The notes beneath the pieces were generated by a model, which saw nothing but the letters and a program-made list of their open reading frames with translations, was not told the DNA's origin and did no database searches. The translations under genes and the position numbers were made by a program. Shown piece after piece: positions 1-5,162 of a stretch of DNA of 7,646 bases. Source of the stretch: Actinomycetota bacterium (GTDB lineage Bacteria; Actinomycetota; Acidimicrobiia; Acidimicrobiales; Iamiaceae); assembly GCA_018268545.1 (NCBI GenBank), contig JAFDWI010000330.1:1-7646 (forward strand). The letters are read 5' to 3'. Every line of letters begins with the position of its first letter. Position 1 is the first letter of the stretch.

Positions 1-126
1 CATGCCCGCTCAGAGCCGATGTGGACTCGTTCTGCCTGCGTCCTCGTCCTCGTCGCACTGTGTGTGCGCCTTCGTCCTGCGTCCTTTCACAGCACTTCGC
101 CACACCGCCACTGACCTGGGCGGACG
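1..126. other. Left edge, no gene recognised
   Basis: I see no convincing reading frame here on either strand. The stretch is rich in CGTCCT-like words, and CCTGCGTCCT occurs twice (35-44 and 76-85). It lies 3' of the broken hydrolase on the minus strand and may hold the rest of that decayed gene, but no hydrolase motif is readable in any frame. Confidence 0.4.
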
Positions 127-481
127 TTAGCGACAGGCTCTGACGTGGTCGAGGAAATCGGCGCTCGCCGTCGTCATGCTCGACCGGGAGGAGTGACCGC
201 GTCCAGGAAAACAATGCGGATCGTTCGCCGACCAATCCAGGTAGCGATCCTCGGCGCGAGCGCGCTCCGCTGTGGGCGACGAGGACCACTTCGCTCCATG
301 AGTCCGGCACGGCACAGCATGCCGCGCCGACGAATTCGTCCGGATCTCCGTTGACCGCGGCGACACGAAGGTCGGGCACGGCGACCTCGCGACCAAACCT
401 CACGAGGTGCCCGCCGACCCAGCTCCATGCGGACGCCCCGAGGACGGGGCTGTCGACCAACAGGAAGTTCGCGCCGAGCTC
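127..481 (-). pseudogene. Frameshifted alpha/beta-hydrolase remnant
   Basis: Read on the minus strand, three frames laid end to end give one alpha/beta-hydrolase N-terminal half. In the first frame (about 481 down to 266) there is FLLVDSPVLG, a W-x-WV helix, VAVPDLR, GDPDEFV, and VVLVAHSG. The last is the nucleophile elbow, with its serine codon at 269-271. The chain then jumps frame at about 261-265 (a GCGCG run) into LAPRIATWIG and IRIVFLDAVTPP, which is what follows the elbow in this fold. That frame ends at the stop at 174-176. A second, weaker jump near 180-188 would give SADFLDHVRA before a stop at 127-129. No ATG fits: the nearest in-frame GTG (533-535) adds about 20 atypical residues, so the start may be lost as well. 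It follows the alcohol dehydrogenase on the same strand. The lid and the catalytic Asp/His region are missing. Decay is likeliest; sequencing indels are the alternative. Confidence 0.72.
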
Positions 482-548
482 ACGACCCTGCGCTCGACCC
501 TGCGCCGGACGAGCGCGACACGAGAGCAGGCCCACTTCGAAGCGATCA

Positions 549-1631
549 TCACCCGGGGAGCAATACCGGTTTGATCACCTCGCCCGACAGCGACGCCTCC
601 TCGGCTTCGTTGATGGCCGCGAGCGGGAAGGTCTGCACGAGCCGTTCGATCGGGAACTTGCCGTCCTGCCACAACCCGATCAGCCGCGGGATCACGACGT
701 GTGGATCGGAATTGCCCTCGAGGATGCCGGTGACGGTCTTCCCGATGAGCGCGCCCGGGTCGAGGGTGAGATCGCCGTGCTGGATCCCGACCAGGCCGCA
801 ACGTCCGCCGGGGCGGAGCACGCCGAGCGCCGCCTGGATCACTACCGGCACACCCGTCGTGTCGAAACTGACGTCGGCGAGGCCGCCGAGTACGCCCAAC
901 AGGTCGGTCCCGAGGCTGTCACCACCACCGGGGACGGTGTCGGTCGCACCGAGTTCGGATGCCAACGTCAGACGACGAGGTTGCACATCGACGGCGACGA
1001 TCCGGTCGGCTCCGACCGCCGCTGCGGCCATGACCGCCGCCAACCCGACGGCACCGGCGCCGAAGACGACGAGGCGTTCACCGGCACGGACCGACAGGGC
1101 TTCGAGCACCGAACCGGCACCGGTCAACAATCCACACCCCAGTGGGCCGAGCAATTCGAGCGACAGCGACGGGTCCACGACGACGACGTTGCGTTCCGGG
1201 ACGAGTGCGTGCGTGGCCAGTGACGACTGTGCGAACCACCGTGACGCGATCTCCTCGCCGTCGGCGCCGTGCATGCGCGTGGCCCAGTTCACGTCGCGAC
1301 CGGTGAGGTTCCGCATCAGGAACGTCTCGCAGTTCCACGGCTCCCCTCGGCCGCATGCGGCGCACGTCCCGCAGGAGTCGTAGGAACAGACGACGTGGTC
1401 GCCGACAGCCACACGCTCCACGCTCGGCCCGACGGCTTCGACCACACCTGCTCCTTCGTGGCCCGTGACGATCGGGACCATGCCGAGTGCCCGTGGGAGC
1501 TGGTCGGTGTGGCACAGACCCGCGCCGACGATCCGCACCACGATCTCACCTTCGGCGGGTTCATCGAGGGTGACCCGCTCGAGTCGATAGGGCCCATCTG
1601 CCGTTCGAAGCACGGCCGCGGTGATCTCCAT
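549..1631 (-). CDS. Zn-dependent medium-chain alcohol dehydrogenase
   Basis: Complete 360-residue medium-chain dehydrogenase/reductase, expected to interconvert an alcohol and an aldehyde or ketone with NAD in the cytoplasm. Catalytic zinc ligands are visible: Cys40 in GLCHTD, His58-Glu59 in GHEGAG, and Cys166 in LGCG. The structural zinc lobe is intact, with Cys87, Cys90, Cys93 and Cys101 in the usual spacing. The Rossmann motif is GAGAVG (191-196), with Asp215 at the end of the next strand, which favours NAD over NADP. The C-terminal part (GNSDP, then IPRLIGLWQDGKFPIERLV) resembles the benzyl/aryl-alcohol dehydrogenase branch (XylB/AreB-like), but the substrate cannot be read from sequence. 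The ATG at 1629-1631 is well fixed, since an in-frame TGA lies five codons upstream. No Shine-Dalgarno is obvious before it. The upstream neighbour is separated by a strong hairpin, so it probably has its own promoter; I could not identify one. Confidence 0.95.
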   Translation of the reverse strand: MEITAAVLRTADGPYRLERVTLDEPAEGEIVVRIVGAGLCHTDQLPRALGMVPIVTGHEGAGVVEAVGPSVERVAVGDHVVCSYDSCGTCAACGRGEPWNCETFLMRNLTGRDVNWATRMHGADGEEIASRWFAQSSLATHALVPERNVVVVDPSLSLELLGPLGCGLLTGAGSVLEALSVRAGERLVVFGAGAVGLAAVMAAAAVGADRIVAVDVQPRRLTLASELGATDTVPGGGDSLGTDLLGVLGGLADVSFDTTGVPVVIQAALGVLRPGGRCGLVGIQHGDLTLDPGALIGKTVTGILEGNSDPHVVIPRLIGLWQDGKFPIERLVQTFPLAAINEAEEASLSGEVIKPVLLPG

Positions 1632-1710
1632 GTCGGCATGGTGTCACATGGCCATGACGGGCGCGTCCGGGATCGAGTCGACGCAGCATGAACTCGTCCG
1701 GAACGCGACG

Positions 1711-1747
1711 GCGGGTGGACCCGGGCACGGTGCCCGGATCCACCCGC
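1711..1747 (-). terminator. Strong hairpin, probable terminator
   Basis: An 18-bp inverted repeat (1711-1728 with 1730-1747) surrounds a single central base, so the RNA would open to a 3-nt loop. The only imperfect position, 1720/1738, is a G-U wobble in minus-strand RNA but an A-C mismatch in plus-strand RNA, which points to function on the minus strand. It starts 43 nt after the stop of the secreted-protein gene. There is no U-tract, as in many high-GC actinobacterial terminators. It separates that gene from the alcohol dehydrogenase. Confidence 0.7.
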
Positions 1748-1790
1748 TCCTGACCGGAAGCCGGTCGGCGTTACCGCGTTCGTTGTCCGA

Positions 1791-2408
1791 TCAGGCCGGG
1801 CCGAACGTGGCGGTGAAGGTGTTGCCGCCTCCGGGGATGATGAGGTTCATCAACGGCGTGGCGAATCCGCAGTTCTTCAACTTGGGCAGCGCGTAGTCCG
1901 CCGTGAAGGTCGAGGCACCGCTCAGGTTCACCGGGCCGGTCATCGACACGTTGATCGGCTGCGTACCGGTGCACGAGTTCCCGACGATGTTCCACCACGG
2001 CAGGAATGACAGCGTCGCGCTCTTGATCGAGAAGTTGAACGACGAGTTCACGGTCACGGTCATGTTCGCGAGATCGACGTGGCCGGTGATCGGACCGTTC
2101 TGACTCATTGCGAAGGTCGTGGTCGCAATCGGCATGCCGAACAGGGAGATCGTCTTGGACGCGGGCGGCAGGTTCAGGCTGCCGGTCAGCGCTCCGGTTG
2201 TCAGGTCGACCTCACCGTCGAAGGTGCCCGCCGGGATCGCCACGTCCATGTTCAGTGACTTGATGTGAGTCGACGCCTGGACTTTCCAGTGGATCGGAAT
2301 CGTCGTGTCTGCGCCCGACGGAGCCGCAGTGAACGTTGCGGCGGTGAGTGCAAGCGCGAGCACCGAGGTGAGCAGGGCGACGCGGGTACGGCCGTTCTTG
2401 ACTGACAT
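1791..2408 (-). CDS. Secreted beta-rich protein of unknown function
   Basis: A 205-residue protein I cannot assign to a named family. Residues 1-33 form a classical Sec signal peptide: a basic start (K4, R7, R9), a hydrophobic core about 10-29, and a likely cleavage after SGA (33/34). There is no lipobox, membrane anchor or cell-wall sorting motif, so it should be released or loosely surface-bound. The mature part is rich in Thr, Ser, Gly and Asn with alternating hydrophobic residues, suggesting a beta-sandwich or barrel. GEVDLTTGALTG (65-76) and GHVDLANMTVTV (109-120) look like two copies of a G-x-VDL turn motif. The only two cysteines, C146 and C180, probably form a disulphide. It is transcribed divergently from the acyl-CoA catabolic operon across a region with palindromes, so shared control and a role in substrate binding or uptake are possible, but this is inference. 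Confidence 0.85.
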   Translation of the reverse strand: MSVKNGRTRVALLTSVLALALTAATFTAAPSGADTTIPIHWKVQASTHIKSLNMDVAIPAGTFDGEVDLTTGALTGSLNLPPASKTISLFGMPIATTTFAMSQNGPITGHVDLANMTVTVNSSFNFSIKSATLSFLPWWNIVGNSCTGTQPINVSMTGPVNLSGASTFTADYALPKLKNCGFATPLMNLIIPGGGNTFTATFGPA

Positions 2409-2418
2409 GAATGGAGGG

Positions 2419-2431
2419 ACTCCTCAGGAGT
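2419..2431 (-). promoter_or_regulatory. Shine-Dalgarno inside a small palindrome
   Basis: In minus-strand RNA the AGGAG (plus 2420-2424) sits 11 nt before the ATG of the secreted-protein gene, the only good ribosome binding site there. It lies within a 13-nt palindrome, ACTCC-TGA-GGAGT, that could fold as a 5-bp stem with a 3-nt loop and partly mask the site. The stem is short, so its effect may be small. Confidence 0.4.
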
Positions 2432-2469
2432 GATCGGGGAATTGCGTTCGGACGAGCCGACGCAAGCGC

Positions 2470-2498
2470 ACCATCGCGCCGCATGTGACCGATGTCAA
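2470..2498 (-). promoter_or_regulatory. Probable promoter of the secreted-protein gene
   Basis: On the minus strand a perfect TTGACA -35 box (plus 2493-2498) is followed after 17 bp by GATGGT (plus 2470-2475), a weak -10 that keeps the second-position A and last-position T. Transcription would start near 2463, giving a leader of about 55 nt. The AT-rich palindrome at 2505-2531 lies immediately upstream of the -35, where an activator or repressor could act. Confidence 0.5.
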
Positions 2499-2504
2499 CC
2501 CCTC

Positions 2505-2531
2505 CGTAGCGTATTTTTCAAATACTGTACG
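2505..2531. promoter_or_regulatory. AT-rich imperfect palindrome, candidate operator
   Basis: CGTAGCGTATTT (2505-2516) and AAATACTGTACG (2520-2531) are inverted repeats matching at 10 of 12 positions around TTC, with a perfect inner core GTATTT/AAATAC. It is among the most AT-rich spots in the window and sits between two divergent genes, just upstream of the leftward -35. The size and symmetry fit a dimeric regulator such as TetR, GntR or MarR type. It does not match the KstR or KstR2 sites I know. Confidence 0.55.
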
Positions 2532-2538
2532 TAGCGTA
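2530..2538 (+). repeat. Direct repeat of the operator half-site
   Basis: CGTAGCGTA occurs at 2505-2513, where it is the outer part of the palindrome's left arm, and again at 2530-2538, exactly 25 bp later, overlapping the palindrome's right end by two bases. It could be an extra binding half-site that places a second protein unit next to the first. Confidence 0.45.
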
Positions 2539-2587
2539 ACGGAAGCCCTACGCGCCGCTGCCGAGCATTCATTCCGTTCTTGACGGA

Positions 2588-2616
2588 TTGCCGATCCTCG
2601 TCCCGCGCGCTAGTTT
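2588..2616 (+). promoter_or_regulatory. Probable promoter of the ACAD operon
   Basis: TTGCCG (2588-2593) and TAGTTT (2611-2616, a TAnnnT -10) are separated by 17 bp. Transcription would begin near 2622, giving a leader of about 74 nt before the GTG start at 2696. The -10 overlaps the first base of the palindrome at 2616-2632, so a bound protein would block polymerase. A TTGACG at 2580-2585 is 25 bp from this -10, too far to pair with it. Confidence 0.45.
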
Positions 2617-2632
2617 CTGACGGGTCGTCAGA
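2616..2632. promoter_or_regulatory. Perfect palindromic operator at the operon promoter
   Basis: TCTGACG-GGT-CGTCAGA is a perfect inverted repeat with 7-bp arms and a 3-bp centre. It begins at the last base of the likely -10 box and covers the expected transcription start. This is the classic layout for a TetR-family repressor of fatty-acid or steroid catabolism that releases on binding an acyl-CoA. The regulator gene is not in the window. The regulator family is inferred. Confidence 0.6.
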
Positions 2633-2684
2633 TTTGAAGGCGCAGCATCGCCACCGACGCCGGCGCGGCCCTTCCCTCCAACCC

Positions 2685-2689
2685 AGGAG
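2685..2689 (+). promoter_or_regulatory. Ribosome binding site fixing a GTG start
   Basis: AGGAG lies 6 nt before the GTG at 2696-2698. The protein from that codon (MNFDFSPEQ) matches the usual ACAD N-terminus, and no ATG fits, so the GTG start is well supported. Confidence 0.8.
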
Positions 2690-2695
2690 CCACCG

Positions 2696-3913
2696 GTGAA
2701 CTTCGACTTCTCGCCCGAACAACTCGCCTTCGTCGAGGAGGTGCGAGCCTTCCTGGACGCCAACGACGACCCCGACGTCTTCGACGTCACCCGCGAGAAC
2801 ATGGCCCAGATCGTCGACACGCCCAAGCGACGCGCATTCATGGCGAAGCTCGGTGAGAAGGGTTGGCTCGGGATCACCTGGCCCGTCGAGTACGGCGGCT
2901 CCGACGGCGAGGGCGTCTACGAGTACCTGCTGAACGAGGAGCTCGCCGGACGGGGCGGTCCGCAGATCGGCAAGGGCGTCGGCATCGTCGGCAAGACGAT
3001 CATCCACGAGGCCTCCGACGACATGAAAGCCGAGTTCCTCCCCAAGATCCTGAAAAACGAGATCGAGTTCGCCGTCGGCTACTCCGAGCCGAACGCCGGA
3101 TCCGACGCCGCGTCGATGAAGCTCAAGGCCGAGCGGCACACCAAGGACGGGGTCGACGGTTGGCTGTTGAACGGCCAGAAGACCTGGACCACCTCGGCGC
3201 ACTTTGCCGAGTGGTACTGGCTCGGCACCCGCACCGACCCGAACAACAAGCACCACGGCATCACACTCATGCTCGTGCCGCTCGATCAGCCCGGTGTGAC
3301 GATCAACGGCATCTGGACCATGGGCGACGAGCGCACCAACGAGGTGTTCATCGACAACGTGTTCGTCCCCGACGCCTACGTGGTCGGCGAAGTCAACCAC
3401 GGTTTCCAGTACATCTCCCAGGCGCTCGACCTCGAGCGCTTCACGATGTTCACCTTCTCGCCGATGCGCCAGCGCCTCGACGTGCTCACCGACTACGTCC
3501 GTGAGACGATGCGTGACGGCGAACCGCTGAAGGATGACCCGGTCATCCGCCAACGCCTCGCCCGACTCCACACCGAGGCCGAGGTCGCGAAGGTCATGGG
3601 CCTCAAGGTCGTGGCCGAGTCGATGAAGGGCGAAGCCGCGAACAAAGCCGGTGGACACGTGCCCCCACCCACCGTGGAATCCTCCGAGTACAAACTGTTC
3701 GCGACCGAGTTCTCGCAGCGCCTCGCGAACGCGTCGATGGACATCGGAGGGCCGGGTTCCCAACTTCGGGTCAAGACCCCGGATGCACCCATGGAGGGCC
3801 GAGCGGAGTCGACCTACCGCTACACGGTGATCGACACGATCGGCGGCGGCGCCTCGGAGATCCAACGCAACATCATCGACCGGCGCGGCCTCGGCCTCCC
3901 GAAGAACTTCTGA
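2696..3913 (+). CDS. Acyl-CoA dehydrogenase, catalytic-base subunit (FadE/ChsE-type)
   Basis: A 405-residue flavin ACAD that introduces a trans-2 double bond into an acyl-CoA. The N-terminal helical domain (about 1-120) is followed by the signature GYSEPNAGSD (128-137), GQKTWTTSA with Trp164 near the flavin, the beta domain, and a C-terminal helical domain ending SEIQRNIIDRRGLGLP. The Glu normally found in YEGTSEIQR is replaced (GGGASEIQR, 383-391). Instead, Glu247 in LDLERF sits where isovaleryl- and long-chain dehydrogenases keep their base. The RxQFG flavin-contact motif is missing, and the Gln of QxxGGxG is not conserved (DIGGPG, 349-354). This is the pattern of the subunit that supplies the base in mycobacterial alpha2-beta2 FadE/ChsE enzymes. 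The likely partner is the ACAD at 6374-7501. It is the first gene of the operon, 26 nt before the next, with a promoter and palindrome upstream. The steroid or isoprenoid substrate is inferred. Confidence 0.93.
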   Translation: MNFDFSPEQLAFVEEVRAFLDANDDPDVFDVTRENMAQIVDTPKRRAFMAKLGEKGWLGITWPVEYGGSDGEGVYEYLLNEELAGRGGPQIGKGVGIVGKTIIHEASDDMKAEFLPKILKNEIEFAVGYSEPNAGSDAASMKLKAERHTKDGVDGWLLNGQKTWTTSAHFAEWYWLGTRTDPNNKHHGITLMLVPLDQPGVTINGIWTMGDERTNEVFIDNVFVPDAYVVGEVNHGFQYISQALDLERFTMFTFSPMRQRLDVLTDYVRETMRDGEPLKDDPVIRQRLARLHTEAEVAKVMGLKVVAESMKGEAANKAGGHVPPPTVESSEYKLFATEFSQRLANASMDIGGPGSQLRVKTPDAPMEGRAESTYRYTVIDTIGGGASEIQRNIIDRRGLGLPKNF

Positions 3914-3939
3914 TCCGGCCCGCCGAACACGCCTCGCCC

Positions 3940-5127
3940 GTGATGCCCGACCCGACCTCTCCCCGTCCCTCCGCGCTCGCCGGGGTGCGCGTGCTCGACC
4001 TCGCCTCGGTGGGGCCCGCGGCACGCGCCTCGTCGATCCTGGCGGACTACGGCGCCGACATCGTCAAGGTCGCACCCGTCCCCCGTGACGCCGCGCGCCA
4101 GGTCGTTCCGAACCACTCCGCGTCCTCGGCGCAGCGTCGCACCCGCAGGGTCCAGATCAATCTGAAGGCCGACGCAGGGCGTGAGGTGTTCCTCGATCTG
4201 GTCGACTCGGCCGATGTGATCATCGAGTCGTTCCGCCCTGGCGTGCTCGCCAAGCTCGGCCTCGGCTACGACTCCCTCGCTGCACGTCACCCCGGGATCA
4301 TCCTGTGCTCGACCAGCGGCTACGGCCAGACCGGGCCGCGCGCGTCGCACGCCGGCCACGACATCGACTACCAGGCGCTCGGGGGCGCGCTCGCCACCGC
4401 CGAGCGGGCCCCCGGCGACAAGCCCGGCCTGCCCGGGGCGACATTCGCCGACTCGGCCGGGGGTGGGATGCACGCGGTCATCGCGATCCTCGCGGCTCTG
4501 CTGCGACGACACGCGACCGGGACCGGTGAGCACCTCGACGTGTCGATCACCGACGGGGTGCTGAATCTGACCTCGCTCATGGTCGACGAACACCTCGCGA
4601 CCGGCGCGGTGCCCGAACCGGGCCACGACGTGCTGTCGGGCCGCTACGCCTGTTACGGCACCTACCGGTGCGGCGACGGTCGATGGGTCGCCATCGGCGC
4701 GATCGAGGCGAAGTTCTTCGCGGACCTGTGCGTGGTGCTGGGGTGTGCCGACTCGGCCGCCGACCAGTACGACGACGACGCCCAGCCGCGGCTGCGCGCC
4801 ACGCTCACCGCTGCGTTCGCCTCCCGCGACCGCGATGACTGGCTGGCCGCATTCGACGGCGTCGATGCTTGCGTCGCCCCCGTTCAGGGGATCGACGAAG
4901 TGGTCACCGACCCACACCAGCGTGCTCGTGGCGTCATCGTGCAGGCGGTGCACCCGGTCCACGGGACGTTCGACCAGCTGGCCCCGATGCTCGCCGGACA
5001 GGATCCGATCACCGGCACGATTCCGGTGCCGGATGTGACCGTGACCGACACGGACGCCGTGTTCGCCGAAGCCGGCGTGCCCGCCGAGCGGATCGCCGCA
5101 TTGCGGACCGAGGGCGTGATCGCATGA
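3940..5127 (+). CDS. CaiB/BaiF protein, alpha-methylacyl-CoA racemase-like
   Basis: A 395-residue member of the family III CoA-transferase/racemase fold. LAGVRVLDLA, the ADYGADIVKV segment and GYGQTGPRA are typical of the fold. The catalytic set of M. tuberculosis alpha-methylacyl-CoA racemase (His126, Asp156, Glu241) maps to His140 in AGHDIDY, Asp171 in TFADSAGGG and Glu256 in GAIEAKFF, at near-constant offsets of 14-15. I therefore favour racemisation of 2-methyl-branched acyl-CoAs over CoA transfer, though some true CoA-transferases share parts of these motifs. Such a racemase converts the (2R) form to the (2S) form that ACADs accept, which fits its place between two ACAD genes. The start is GTG at 3940 or the adjoining ATG at 3943; no clear ribosome binding site precedes them, so coupling to the upstream gene 26 nt away is likely. 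The stop overlaps the ATG of a 12-codon mini-ORF. Confidence 0.88.
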   Translation: MMPDPTSPRPSALAGVRVLDLASVGPAARASSILADYGADIVKVAPVPRDAARQVVPNHSASSAQRRTRRVQINLKADAGREVFLDLVDSADVIIESFRPGVLAKLGLGYDSLAARHPGIILCSTSGYGQTGPRASHAGHDIDYQALGGALATAERAPGDKPGLPGATFADSAGGGMHAVIAILAALLRRHATGTGEHLDVSITDGVLNLTSLMVDEHLATGAVPEPGHDVLSGRYACYGTYRCGDGRWVAIGAIEAKFFADLCVVLGCADSAADQYDDDAQPRLRATLTAAFASRDRDDWLAAFDGVDACVAPVQGIDEVVTDPHQRARGVIVQAVHPVHGTFDQLAPMLAGQDPITGTIPVPDVTVTDTDAVFAEAGVPAERIAALRTEGVIA

Positions 5128-5162
5128 CCGAGGATCGCATGACCGAGGAGACACCGACATGA
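5124..5162 (+). other. 12-codon mini-ORF bridging two genes
   Basis: An ATG overlapping the racemase stop (ATGA at 5124-5127) opens a frame for MTEDRMTEETPT, whose TGA (5160-5162) overlaps the next gene's ATG (5159-5161). The start ATGACCGAGGA is repeated 15 nt later in frame (5124 and 5139), and the next gene begins with ATGACCGA as well. GGAG at 5147-5150, inside it, is the ribosome binding site of the hydratase. It may carry ribosomes across the 31-nt gap, or it may be a remnant of start-site duplication. A functional peptide is unlikely. Confidence 0.35.

Noticed and set aside
435..450. GCCCCG/CGGGGC hairpin with an AGGA loop, considered as a terminator for the alcohol dehydrogenase
   Set aside because: It lies within the recognisable hydrolase coding remnant, has only a 6-bp stem and no U-tract.
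302..574. A plus-strand frame ending with a helical, coiled-coil-like tail (AELTTLRSTLRRTSATREQ)
   Set aside because: It has no good start or ribosome binding site and is antisense to the hydrolase remnant, whose minus-strand frame shows real family motifs.
351..1383. Long plus-strand open frames of about 290 and 318 codons
   Set aside because: They are antisense to the intact alcohol dehydrogenase and have Arg/Pro/Thr/Ser-rich composition with no domain; shadows of a high-GC gene.
2392..2584. The 11-mer CCGTTCTTGAC at 2392-2402 and 2574-2584
   Set aside because: Several 11-mer matches are expected by chance in a window this long, and one copy is inside coding sequence.
2409..2695. KstR or KstR2 (steroid regulon) binding sites
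   Set aside because: I looked for the TnnAACnnGTTnnA and AAGCAAG-type patterns in the divergent region and found neither; the palindromes there are different.
2495..4024. A 509-codon minus-strand open frame
   Set aside because: It runs opposite the first ACAD and the divergent promoter region; composition is typical of antisense frames and no motif is seen.
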